Shown here: positions 17,821 through 26,745 of the stretch, one piece after another
How positions within the stretch are numbered: the first letter of the stretch is position 1
Layout: each line of letters opens with the position of its first letter
Assembly: GCF_000186865.1 (NCBI RefSeq)
Contig: NW_008705571.1
Location: 956,530 to 1,020,529, forward strand
From: Aureococcus anophagefferens
Taxonomy: Eukaryota; Sar; Pelagophyceae; Pelagomonadales; Pelagomonadaceae
DNA: 64,000 nt
Direction of reading: 5' to 3'
Translations under genes and position numbers: made by a program
The notes under the pieces: model-generated
What the model was told of the DNA's origin: nothing
Databases searched by the model: none
Seen by the model: the letters and a program-made list of their open reading frames with translations, nothing else

Positions 17821-17970
17821 GCGGATAAACGCGAAGCTGTACAGGCGACGGCGCGCGCGTCGCCGTCGCCGCCGTCCTCACGGGCCTCCTCATGGGCGGC
17901 GCGGCCTGGACCTGGCTCGTCGCGCTGGACGCGTCCCCGGCGCTCGTAAGCTGTGTTGTGTTTTAAGCAT
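17821..17970. other. Convergent gap with an orphan membrane-helix coding fragment
   Basis: Between the stops of the acidic protein and the WD40 gene. On the plus strand 17829-17964 is an open stretch ending in a stop that would encode a clear hydrophobic helix (VAVAAVLTGLLMGGAAW plus TWLVAL) without an ATG at its start. It is preceded by CTGTACAG, a possible splice acceptor. It may be a terminal exon of an unrecognised isoform or a relic. Confidence 0.35.
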
Positions 17971-19236
17971 CTAGCTCCGCGCTTTGCGCCGCAGGGCGCC
18001 GGTCGCGACGTCAAAGAGGGACACCGTGCCGTTTCTCCCGCCCAGCGCAAGCGACGTCCCATCGGGCGAGAATGCCGCCACGTCGACCGCGATGCCTCGC
18101 ACAAATTCGCGGCGCACCTTCAACGTCGCTGCGTCGTAGAGTGTCACCTTCTCGTCGCGGCCGCCGACCGCCAGTATCCCGTCGCACGAGAATTGCGTGA
18201 TTTGGACCACATCGGCAAGCGCGAGCGACCGCGTCTCACCAATAGCGAGGTCCCAGAGCGCCAACATCCCTTTTTGATGATGGTGGCCGCCAATGGCTAG
18301 CGACGCCCCGTCGGGCGAGAAAGCAACATCGCGTACGGGCCCGGCATGGACATATTCGCGGGATTCTTCTCCGGTTCCAACGTCGAAGATCTTGACCGTT
18401 CCGCCGGCGGAGGGTCCTAGACCGTGTCCACCGCCTATCGCCAACGTCATGCCGTCGGGAGAGAATGCAGCGGTCCAGACGATTTCGTTGCGAGGCTCGA
18501 ACGTGCGTCGAAGCTCGCCGGTCGCAGCGTCGTAGAGCGACACGTTGTCATTGAAGCCGAGCGCGAGCGTTCTACTGTCAGGAGAGAAGGCAATTGCGTA
18601 AATTTCAGCAGGGACGCGAATTTCATAGCGCAGCTCGTCATCCACGGTGGCGTAAAGAGCGACTAGCCCGTAAATGTGAGAAGCAGGATCATATGGATCA
18701 TCTGAATCAGAGTCGTCATAGGGGGGGTACCCCACCGTCGCGTCCCTCGCGTCCTCGATTTCGCCGAGCACGGCGAGCGTGTTCCCGTCCGGAGAGAATT
18801 CGACACACTCACTAGCGATTCGTTCTCCTCCCGGGCGCTCGAGCTCGCGCCGCCGCTCACCTGTCGGGACGTCGTAGAGCGTGATTACGGTATCGGTCCC
18901 GTTTCCGACCGCGAGCGTCGACCCGTCAGGCGAGAATGCTAAGGCATCGCAGGCAGTCAAAGGAGCACAACCGTTTCGTAAAATTGGGCGACCACCGGGA
19001 TAATAGGCCTCGACCTGTCGAACGGCGCGTCCGACGACCCACGCTGGGCGCAACATCGAAACTGCTTTGTTGACCTGCCGCGCACGCCCATCGCCTTGCT
19101 CGTTTAGAAAGCCCAACACAACGTATAGGACATCTTCGCCGAAGTCGCTCAATGAGTGTACCATCCTCGCGAAAATCACGCGGGGCTCCTCGGAGCGGAC
19201 TTGCGGCCCGTGGTCGTCGCCGATCGCCCGAGGCAA
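17971..19236 (-). CDS. WD40-repeat protein with F-box-like N-terminus
   Basis: A 421-residue protein. About seven WD40 repeats fill residues 90-415, each with the signature A-F-S-P-D-G-x-[ST]-L-A-[VIL]-G followed by [TV]-x-L-[YFW]-D-x-x-T-G, forming one beta-propeller. The N-terminal 70 residues include LSDFGEDVLYVVLGFLNEQGDGRARQ, which matches the shape of an F-box (short helices after an L-P/L-x-D start). An SCF substrate adaptor is therefore possible but not secure. Codon third positions are far less G/C-biased than in neighbours, as for the ARM and ankyrin genes. No signal peptide is present. Confidence 0.75.
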   Translation of the reverse strand: MPRAIGDDHGPQVRSEEPRVIFARMVHSLSDFGEDVLYVVLGFLNEQGDGRARQVNKAVSMLRPAWVVGRAVRQVEAYYPGGRPILRNGCAPLTACDALAFSPDGSTLAVGNGTDTVITLYDVPTGERRRELERPGGERIASECVEFSPDGNTLAVLGEIEDARDATVGYPPYDDSDSDDPYDPASHIYGLVALYATVDDELRYEIRVPAEIYAIAFSPDSRTLALGFNDNVSLYDAATGELRRTFEPRNEIVWTAAFSPDGMTLAIGGGHGLGPSAGGTVKIFDVGTGEESREYVHAGPVRDVAFSPDGASLAIGGHHHQKGMLALWDLAIGETRSLALADVVQITQFSCDGILAVGGRDEKVTLYDAATLKVRREFVRGIAVDVAAFSPDGTSLALGGRNGTVSLFDVATGALRRKARS

Positions 19237-19332
19237 TTTAGATGACCCCTCGCCGGGCTCGGCTTCCGAGTCGCCGCGCAGCCACCCCCTTCGCGCTCGA
19301 GGCTTCGAAGCTGTGCAGTTAGAACGCGGCGC

Positions 19333-21315
19333 CTAGCCCGCGTTGTGGGGCCGCGGCGACTTCTTCGTGCGGATGCGGTCCGGCGGCGGGATCTCGGGCT
19401 TGACGGGGTGGAACTGGGCCGCCATGGCGTCGAAGGCGCCGCCCTTGGGCTGGGTGACGAAGGCGCCGTCCGCCGGCTCGACGGGCTCCGCGTCGCGCTT
19501 CTCCGGGCTCGCCTTGGAGAACGCGGACGCGGACGACACGGGCGAGATGTTCGCGTGCGACGCGCTCGGCGACTTGTTGGGCTCGATGAGCGTCGAGAGC
19601 ACCTGGGACGCGGACGACACCTGGCTGTTGGCCGCGGCCTTCAGCTTGTGGTAGCGCTCGATGAGCTTCTCGAGGTTGCCCTTGAGCTTCATGACCGTCG
19701 CCTGCTGCAATCGCAGGTCGCGCTCGCGCTGCACGAGCGTCGCCTCGAGGCGCTCGACCTCCTTGGCCTTCTTCTCGCGGTCGGCCTTGAGGTTCAGCAC
19801 CTCCCGCGACGACCGGAGCTGGTACTTTTGCAAGGCGCGCTGCATCGCCGCGCAGTGGTCCTTCAGCTTCGCGTTCTCCGTCAGAGCCGCCGCGTGCGTG
19901 CGCTCGGCGAGGGCCAGTTTCTGCGCCTCGGCCTTGCGGATGGCCTTGGGCGCGCTCAACGCGCTGACGGCGTCGAGGGACGGCATGGGCGCCGCGCGCG
20001 CCTCGACGAGCTCCGTCGCCGGCGCCGGCTCCGCGGGCGACGGCGCGGCCGCGTCGGGCTCGCCGGCCGTGGCCGCGACGGACGCGCCGGGCTCGACGAC
20101 CGCCAGGGACGCGCCGGGCTCGATCACGGAGCTCCCCTCGGAGAGCATGGACCGCATGGCGTTGGCGTAGCCCATGACCTCGTCGAGCTCCGCGGCGAGC
20201 GCCGCGGCCTTGCCGCGCGCGTCGCGCTCGCGCTTCTGCGCGCCCGCGGCGCGCGCGTCGGCGCGCCGCTGGCCCTCCTGGGCGGCCCGGAGCGCCGACT
20301 CGAGGCCCGTGACCAGATCCGGCAGCGCGCCCTGCTTGTCCGCGGACGTCTGGAGCGCGCGGCTCTGGTTGCGCTGCACGGCGCAGAGGCTCCGGTTCTC
20401 CTCCTTGAGCGCCGCGACCTCGCGCTCGAGGGCCTCGGCGCGCTTCTCCACGCGCCGCCCCGCGCCGTTCTCGCCGCGGGCGACGAGCAGCTCCTGCTGG
20501 AGCCGCTGGTTCTGCGTGAAGTACGCCAAAGCTTTCCGCTGCGACAGCTCGAGCTGCTTCTGGGAGATGGGGTAGGCGAAGGGCGTCACCATGCACTCCT
20601 GGGGCCGCCGCGACGGCGACCGGCTCTTGCCCCGCGACGCCCGGGGGCTCGCGCGCCGCGGCGCGCGCGGGCTCGCGGGCTCCTCGCCCTTGTTCGCCTC
20701 GAGCGAGCTTCGGAGGAGCTGCTTGAAGTCCTCGAGCTGGCGCCGGAGCTGGGCGTTCGTCGCCTGGAGCCGCTCGACGACGAACTCGTGGAGCACGGAG
20801 CCGTTGGCGCCCGACGCCTCGGCGAGCGACCCCGCGGGCGGCCGCGGCGAGGCGACGTCGCCGTCGTCGAGCGGCTCGGGGTCCGCGAAGCCCGCGGACG
20901 CGCCGTCGAGCTCCAGCGGCTCGCCGGCGAAGGACGCCAGGTCCGCGGCGTCGGCGCCGGACCGCCGCACGGCCTCGCCGACGGCGGGCTCGTCGTCGAG
21001 GGGCTCGTCGATGGCCGCGGTGCGGTCGTCGTAGCCGTCGTCCTCGGGCGCGCCGTAGGCCGCGGCCGGGACCGCCGGCGGCGCCGCCTTGGCGGGGGAC
21101 GGGTGCTCGTCCTCGAACTCCTCGGCGTACTCCTCGTCGTAGTCGTCGTCGCCGACGTTCCCGACGGCCGGCGAGCTCATGGCCAGGGCCTTGATGTCGG
21201 CCATGCTGTCCTCCGCCAGCGCGTCGCTGGCGTCGAAGAGCGGCGCCGCGCCGACCTCCTCGAGCTGCTCGTCGTCGTCGTGGAACTCGTCGCCGTAGTC
21301 CTCGTCGAGGCCCAT
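19333..21315 (-). CDS. Long coiled-coil protein with acidic N-terminus
   Basis: A 660-residue protein. Residues 1-90 are very acidic (DEDYGDEFHDDDEQLEE, DDDYDEEYAEEFEDEH). A basic Ser/Arg/Pro segment lies near residues 220-250, and coiled coils at about 265-385 and 455-560 are separated by an Ala/Pro-rich linker. The acidic D-Y-x-[ED]-[ED]-F repeats with downstream coils resemble centrosomal and ciliary proteins, but no family motif is decisive. No enzymatic domain is visible. The start was placed at MGLDEDYGDEF, just inside the divergent promoter shared with the SET-domain gene. Because it is a low-complexity coil, similarity hits will be mostly uninformative. Confidence 0.65.
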   Translation of the reverse strand: MGLDEDYGDEFHDDDEQLEEVGAAPLFDASDALAEDSMADIKALAMSSPAVGNVGDDDYDEEYAEEFEDEHPSPAKAAPPAVPAAAYGAPEDDGYDDRTAAIDEPLDDEPAVGEAVRRSGADAADLASFAGEPLELDGASAGFADPEPLDDGDVASPRPPAGSLAEASGANGSVLHEFVVERLQATNAQLRRQLEDFKQLLRSSLEANKGEEPASPRAPRRASPRASRGKSRSPSRRPQECMVTPFAYPISQKQLELSQRKALAYFTQNQRLQQELLVARGENGAGRRVEKRAEALEREVAALKEENRSLCAVQRNQSRALQTSADKQGALPDLVTGLESALRAAQEGQRRADARAAGAQKRERDARGKAAALAAELDEVMGYANAMRSMLSEGSSVIEPGASLAVVEPGASVAATAGEPDAAAPSPAEPAPATELVEARAAPMPSLDAVSALSAPKAIRKAEAQKLALAERTHAAALTENAKLKDHCAAMQRALQKYQLRSSREVLNLKADREKKAKEVERLEATLVQRERDLRLQQATVMKLKGNLEKLIERYHKLKAAANSQVSSASQVLSTLIEPNKSPSASHANISPVSSASAFSKASPEKRDAEPVEPADGAFVTQPKGGAFDAMAAQFHPVKPEIPPPDRIRTKKSPRPHNAG

Positions 21316-21470
21316 GGCCGCCGGACGGGCCGCGACGAGGCCACCGCAGGCTGGAGAGGCGGTCGTTTCAGTCCGGGGGAAACGTGTACATCTCATAGGA
21401 TCGGAGAGGGGAAACTTTGGCTTCTTCGCACTACGAGCAATGGTGGGCTTCGCATCCTAGCCGTGTGACG

Positions 21471-22865
21471 ATGGTGGCCATCACCATCGTGCGCGACGAC
21501 GGCAGCGCGTCGCGCGTGACCGTCGACGGCGCGCTCACGGCGGGCCAGCTGGCGCGCCGATGGAGCAAGAAGCACGGACCGGTGACGCTGACCTCGTTGG
21601 ACGGCAGCCCCGTGGCCGCGGACGCGCCCTGCGCCGCGCTGCCGGCCATGCTGCGCGCCGTGGCAGTGGGTGCGCCAGTGCAGCCGGCATCGCCACCGCT
21701 GGCGGTGGTCGAGCCAGCGCCGCAGCCGGCATCGGTACCATCGGCGGAAGCCGTCGCGCCGCCGCCGCCGCCGCCGCCGTCACCACAACCTCCTCCACAC
21801 TCGATCGTCGTCGGCGGCCGCTACGAGCTCCGGGGGCTCGCGAGCCGGCCGGACCTCAACGGCATGGCCGCGGTCGTCGTCGCCGACGGCGGCGGCGACC
21901 GCTGCCGCTGCCGCTGCCCCGGCGTCGCCGAGGTCCTCGCGGTGAAACGCGACCGCCTGATCCCCTGCGCCTTCGCCGTACGGGCCATCCCAGGCAAGGA
22001 CGTCGGCGTCGTCGCGGCGCGCGACCTCCGGCGCGGCGAGCGCATCCTCAAGGAGCGGCCCGCGATGACGGCGCGGACGACGGAGGACCACGCCGCGTCC
22101 GCGCTCGACGCGAGCGACGCGCCCGACTTCTGGGACCTCCACGACTGCCACGCCGTCGGCGAAACGAAGACGGTGCTGGGCATCTGCCGGACGAACTGCT
22201 TCGAGCTCCGGGACCCGGCGACGGGCGACACGCGGAGCGGCATGTTTCTGCTCGGGTCGCGCTTCAACCACGACTGCTCCCCGAACGTGCACCGCACGTG
22301 GCTCCCCGACGAGGGCGTCGAGGTCTACCACGCGCTCCGGGACGTGCCCGAGGGCGCGGAGCTCTGCGGCGAGTACCTCTTCGGCGTTTACTGAGCGTTA
22401 CGTCCCCCGCCCGATTCCCACCGCCATGGTCGCGCTTGATTTGGACCGAACAGGTACTGCCCGCTGTATTATTCGACGGCGAAGCGACGGGAGATGCTGC
22501 GCAAGTACGACTTCGTCTGCGCGTGCGCCGCGTGCGCGTCGGGCCGCGGCGACGCGGAGCGGGAGGCCTTCGAGCGCACGTATCGCGCCCTGTACGCCGC
22601 GCCGCCGACGGACGCCGGCGCCCTCGGCAAGATCGAGGCGCTGCTCGCGTTGGCCGAAACGGCCTTCGACGGCTCGCCGGCGACGGCGCGGCGCGTGCTC
22701 CACGACGCGGTCATCATCGCGCTCGCCCAGGGCCGGCGGCCGCTCGCGGGCGGCTACATGGCGCGGCTCTACGACGCGCAGCGCCTGTCGTCGGGCGACA
22801 CGGCCGTGACGCGCGCGTTCGCGACCTACGTCGACGACGTCGCCCGCTTCAAGCCGTCGGACTAA
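21471..22865 (+). CDS. SMYD-type SET-domain methyltransferase, two exons
   Basis: Exon 1 21471-22372 and exon 2 22454-22865 give 437 residues. The order is: a ubiquitin-like start (residues 1-60), a Pro-rich linker, and an SH3-like module (VVGGRYELRGLASRPDLNGM). A SET domain then runs over about 175-310 with the AdoMet/substrate motif SRFNHDCSPNV. After the splice come CPLYYSTAKRREMLRKY and the post-SET zinc motif CACAAC, then a helical tail. This matches SMYD lysine methyltransferases but no MYND finger is seen inside the SET domain. Reading through the intron would stop at GEYLFGVY; splicing restores the conserved E-Y and the post-SET segment. The end lies 2 bp from the convergent ALG8 gene. 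Confidence 0.8.
22373..22453 (+). other. 81-nt GT-AG intron
   Basis: It starts GTACCT and ends GAACAG, in phase 2. It contains an in-frame stop, and its removal joins the SET domain to its post-SET cysteines. Confidence 0.8.
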
Positions 22866-22867
22866 AG

Positions 22868-24508
22868 TTACCACGCGCTCGCGTCCGCGCGGTAGGCCAC
22901 GTAGAGGAGGCGCCCGGCCGAGAGGAGCGACAGCGCCGAGACCCAGGCGGCGCAGTAGACGGACGTGAGCATGAGGGGCAGGAACTCGAGCCGCGCCGCG
23001 AGGTCCGCCGGGAGGAGGAGCGGGTAGACGACCTCCTTGAGGAGGAAGAGCGACAGCAGGGCCGCGAGGTGCGCGCCCTCGAGGAGCGTCTCCAGCAGCG
23101 TCGCGGGGCTGTCGCCGCAGCAGGGGCAGCCCGGCGGCCGGTCGAGGAGCGCGCGGAGGCAGCACTCCTCGAGCGCGAGCACGAGGACCTTCGTCGCGAG
23201 CTCCGGCCCCGGCGACGGCAGCAGGGGCAGCATCGCAAAGGTCGCGAGCCGCGCGACGTGGCGGTAGAGCTTCGCGTCGAGCATGCGCGAGCCCTCGGAC
23301 GACCCCGCGGGCCCCTTCCCCAGCGCGAGGAACGCGAGGGGCACGAGCGCGACGATGAGGAACTTCTCGTGCACGTGCCAGCCGAACGCGAACGCCGCGA
23401 GGCACGCGTGCGCGAGGGCCGGCAGGGCGATGCCCCGGGCGCCGCTCTGCGTCGAGGCCGTGCGCGCCGCGGCCAGGAGCGCCGGCGCCGCGGCGAGGAG
23501 CGTCAGCAGCGCGCAGTGGAGCGGGCCGGGCGCGGGCAGGTACTCGATCTGCGTCTCGACGACGCCGCGCGTCGCGCCGCCGCCCTCGCGGCCCGACGCC
23601 TTCATGGCGACGCGGTCGAGAAAGGCGTAGAGCGCCCAGGCGTTGGGCGCCCAGTAGCTGTGGACGAGGCCCCGGTCCCCGAAGGGGAAGAGGCGGCCCT
23701 TGAGCTCGACGACCGCGGCTCCGACGCCCGCGAGCCCCCCGCGGTCGTGGAACGCGGGCACGACGAGCGGGGCCAGCGACGCGGCCGCGGTCGCTGTGAC
23801 GGCGGCGCCGAGGTCCACGAGGCGCAGGACCTTTTCGCCGAGCGTCGTCTTTTCCGCGAGGACGTGCGCGAAAAGAAGGTAGACCCCGAAAAAAGGCGCG
23901 AGCGTCAAAAACAGGTGCTTCATGCACATGAGCAGCGTGAAGGCCACGGCGGCCCGGACGTGCTGGCCTTTTACGAGGAAGCCGGCGCAGCACGCGAGCA
24001 CTCCGAGGAACACGCCGTTGTACTGGAAGTGCACGTGGTCCACGACGAAGAGCGACGCGAGGCCCGGCCCCGCGAAGAGCACGGCGAACTCCGGCGCGCC
24101 GCCCGACGCGACGGCGACGCCGCCGCCGAGGCACGCGAGCTCCGCGGCGACGACCGTGAACCGCTGGAACGCGACGCAGCTCCACGCCGCGTAGTCCAAG
24201 TTCTGCGGCTCGACGATCATCGGGTCCGCCAGCTTCGCGAAGTAGCTCAGGAACCGCTCGAAGACGCCGAAGAGCGGCGGGTAGTCCAACGTCCACGGCG
24301 ACTGCTTCGGCTGGTCCGCGTACCAGTAGGCCATCGGCGTGCTCGCCGTCACCGCCAGCCAGTTGCGGTGCACCTCGAAGTCCGTGCTGTGGTAGCTCGG
24401 CCAAAAAAGAATTTTGACGCAGGCGCAGGCGACGAAGACGCGCCAGTAGGTGCCGCCGCCCGTCGGCGATGTGCTGCCGCTTGTCGGCGAGGGCGCGGCG
24501 ACGGCCAT
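22868..24508 (-). CDS. ALG8: ALG8 dolichyl-P-glucose alpha-1,3-glucosyltransferase
   Basis: A 546-residue ER membrane enzyme of the ALG6/ALG8 (GT57) family. It adds the second glucose to Glc1Man9GlcNAc2-PP-dolichol in N-glycan assembly, using dolichyl-phosphate glucose. About 11-12 hydrophobic segments are visible. HSTDFEVHRNWLAVT near residue 40 and WTLDYPPLFGVFE near residue 72 carry the conserved acidic residues of the luminal active site. VDHVHFQYNGVFLG and FGWHVHEKFLIV are further hallmarks. The STDFEVHRNW form favours ALG8 over ALG6. The protein is complete, with the start after a short Ser/Gly/Pro leader. Its 3' end nearly abuts the SET gene. Confidence 0.9.
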   Translation of the reverse strand: MAVAAPSPTSGSTSPTGGGTYWRVFVACACVKILFWPSYHSTDFEVHRNWLAVTASTPMAYWYADQPKQSPWTLDYPPLFGVFERFLSYFAKLADPMIVEPQNLDYAAWSCVAFQRFTVVAAELACLGGGVAVASGGAPEFAVLFAGPGLASLFVVDHVHFQYNGVFLGVLACCAGFLVKGQHVRAAVAFTLLMCMKHLFLTLAPFFGVYLLFAHVLAEKTTLGEKVLRLVDLGAAVTATAAASLAPLVVPAFHDRGGLAGVGAAVVELKGRLFPFGDRGLVHSYWAPNAWALYAFLDRVAMKASGREGGGATRGVVETQIEYLPAPGPLHCALLTLLAAAPALLAAARTASTQSGARGIALPALAHACLAAFAFGWHVHEKFLIVALVPLAFLALGKGPAGSSEGSRMLDAKLYRHVARLATFAMLPLLPSPGPELATKVLVLALEECCLRALLDRPPGCPCCGDSPATLLETLLEGAHLAALLSLFLLKEVVYPLLLPADLAARLEFLPLMLTSVYCAAWVSALSLLSAGRLLYVAYRADASAW

Positions 24509-24593
24509 CGTGCGGAGAGCTCTCTCCTCAAGCCCTCAACTAAGTTACTTGACGGAAAGGAGCCGTCGCAGGCGCACCAACTAACACGACCTT

Positions 24594-25487
24594 TTACACG
24601 CGCGTGGCGTCGGGCATGTACTTGGGGACGCACTGGTTGCAGGGCGCCTCCAGCTCCGCGACGTTGACGTTCGCCGCGAGGTGGCGCGCGATGCGCGCGA
24701 GCTCGTCTGGCGAGTCGGCCGTCGTCGAGTCGCCGTTGTGGGTCTCGCAGCTGGTCGCGTCGTCCGTGGTGTTCCCCCAGGAGGAGGAGGCGTCGTCCGT
24801 GTTGTTCGGGGGCACGTAGGCCCGCGGGCAGAGGCAGACGACCTCGCAGCCGCCGTCGCCCGCCTCGAAGTTCGCGCCCACGGGGGACACGTGCCAGCAC
24901 GGCGCGCCCATGCACTCGATCTCGAGGTCGCCGAGCCCGCGCCGCAGGCCCCAGGACGAGTTGCCGCCGAAGGGCGCGTGCCAGGACCCGAGCGGCACGT
25001 CGAAGCCCGCGGCTTCGTAGAGGCCGCCCGTCGCGTGCTCCGCGCAGAGCGCGAACTTGGTCGCGTTGGTCACGCCGCCGCCGACGAGCTCGGCGATCGC
25101 CCGGGCGAAGAGGGGCGCCGCCGCGAGGTAGGCCACGGTGCCGTCGACGTGGAACGTGAACGACGAGTTCGTCTCGAGGATGCAGAGGCACGCGTCCATG
25201 CCCGCGTCGCGAAGGTCGAGCTTCGAGCAGCTCGCACTACCACAATAAGCAAAAGCGCCGCCGTCGCAGTCCCAGGACTCGGTCAGGCCCCGGGCGATGA
25301 GCGCGTCGAAGGCGAAGGCGTAGGGGTCCTCGAGGGCGGCGCCGGCGGCCGCGAGGGCCGCGGGCTGCAGGCGCCGCGACGCCGCGGCGCCGGCGACGCA
25401 GCCGACGCCCAGGAGCAGCGCGGCGGCGTGTCTCCAGAGGATCCGCCGCGGCTGGGGCACCAGCGGGCTGCGCTCGTCGGTCGCCAT
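24594..25487 (-). CDS. Type II or secreted Cys-rich glycoprotein of unknown function
   Basis: A 297-residue protein. After a short basic cytosolic end (MATDERSPLVPQPRRILW) comes one hydrophobic segment (HAAALLLGVGCVAGAAA), a signal anchor or cleavable signal. The ectodomain has about 14 cysteines and several N-x-[ST] sites (NSS, NAT, NNT, NTT), so it is likely N-glycosylated. No known domain is recognised. The acidic-then-basic start M-A-T-D-E-R-S-P-L-V resembles endosomal sorting tails (SPLV-like). It lies between ALG8 and the frameshifted LRR gene, all on the minus strand. Confidence 0.6.
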   Translation of the reverse strand: MATDERSPLVPQPRRILWRHAAALLLGVGCVAGAAASRRLQPAALAAAGAALEDPYAFAFDALIARGLTESWDCDGGAFAYCGSASCSKLDLRDAGMDACLCILETNSSFTFHVDGTVAYLAAAPLFARAIAELVGGGVTNATKFALCAEHATGGLYEAAGFDVPLGSWHAPFGGNSSWGLRRGLGDLEIECMGAPCWHVSPVGANFEAGDGGCEVVCLCPRAYVPPNNTDDASSSWGNTTDDATSCETHNGDSTTADSPDELARIARHLAANVNVAELEAPCNQCVPKYMPDATRV

Positions 25488-25545
25488 CGTGGGGTAGGGG
25501 CAAGGAACATCCTCAACATCGAATGGGTGAAGTAGACAACACCGG

Positions 25546-26614
25546 TTAGGTGCCGACGTCCGCGGGCGCGGGCGCCTCGGCGGGCGCCGGGGGTCGCGCG
25601 AAGCCCCGCTGCGCGAACTCGTCGAAGGTGCCGGCGAACTCGGCGGCGTCGTCGTCGTCGTCCGCGCACGCGCAGCGCTCGCGGCCGCGCGCCGCGCACT
25701 CGTCGCAGACCGCGTCCTCGGCGTCGGCCAGGAGCGCCCGGAGCGTCGCGACGCACCGCCGCGCGGCCTCGGCGCGCGGCACGCCCCGCCGGTCCGCGTG
25801 ATTCGCGAAGTTCCACGCGGCGCGCTGCGAGAGCCGCCCCGTCGCGCGTTCCCAGGCGCCGCCGCCGGCGACGGCGTACTCGCGCGCGTCGGCGTCGCCG
25901 TGGAGCGCCTGGAGGTAGTCGCCGAGGAAGCCGGACTCGCCGTAGGCATACATGGGCTCGCCGTCGCAGACGGCGTCGTCGCCGAGGAAGCCCGCGGGCC
26001 AGCGCGGCGCGAGGACCGTCTCCGTCCAGGCGCCCGGCGCCGACGCGCGGAAGAACTCGCGGAATGTGTCGCCGACGCTTTCGAGCGGCTCGCCGTCGAC
26101 GACGTCCACGCGCGGGAGGTACCGCCGGACGAGGTCGCCCGCGTCGAGGAACGCCGCGCAGACGGGGTTGCTTTTGAGCGCGAGGCTCCGGAGCGAGCCG
26201 GGGAGCTTCGCGAGCTCGCGGCCGTCGGCGACGGCGTTGTCCGAGACGTCGAGGGCCGCGAGCGCCGGGCACGCGGCGATGCCGTCGAGCGTCGCGAGGC
26301 GGTTGCCGGCGAGGTCGAGCTCCTCGAGCTGCGGGTGGTCCTCGAGGCCCCGCACGCGGTCGAGCCGGTTCCGCGCGAGCGAGAGCACGCGGAGGCATCT
26401 CGGGCCGGGCATCGAGATCATCAGAGATGCGATTGCCGCTCAGATCGAGGACCTCGCACGCGCGCAAGTGGTTGATGCTCGCGTCGAGGCGCTCGATCTC
26501 CGGGCTCGGCTGCAGCTGGACGTGGCGCGCCTCCTCCGGATCCTCGCCCGTCGTCTGCATGAACGCTTTCAGCGCCTCGGCGACGTAGGTGTGGCCGCGC
26601 TTCGCGGCGGCCAT
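25546..26614 (-). CDS. LRR protein with a frameshift in the repeat region
   Basis: About 355 residues when read across a one-base shift. The first part (26614 to about 26425) encodes MAAAKRGHTYVAEALKAF and then the start of leucine-rich repeats (ACEVLDLSGNRIS). The second part, in the next frame, carries on the repeats (LRVLSLARNRLDRVRGL, LEELDLAGNRLATLDGI, LRSLALKSNPVC) with an LRR-cap-like end (RYLPRVDVVDGEPL). A Cys-rich acidic tail follows (CDECAARGRERCACADDDD). LRR spacing is preserved if one base is dropped near 26411-26428. No GT-AG or GC-AG intron of suitable length fits there. It is either a sequencing error or a true mutation. Confidence 0.6.
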
Positions 26615-26745
26615 GTCGAGGGCAGCGCGCCTAGCCTCGGCAGCCCCGCTGTGAGACCGCCATCGTGAGCTGTGCAACTTCTGTCAAATGCTGGCCTAGT
26701 TTGAAAGGGCGCGATGAACGCCTGAACCACTGTAGCTTGCGCAGG

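Noticed and set aside
19345..21468. A 707-codon plus-strand frame over the long coiled-coil gene
   Set aside because: Arg/Leu/Gly-rich with no domain; the minus-strand frame has coherent acidic, basic and heptad regions.
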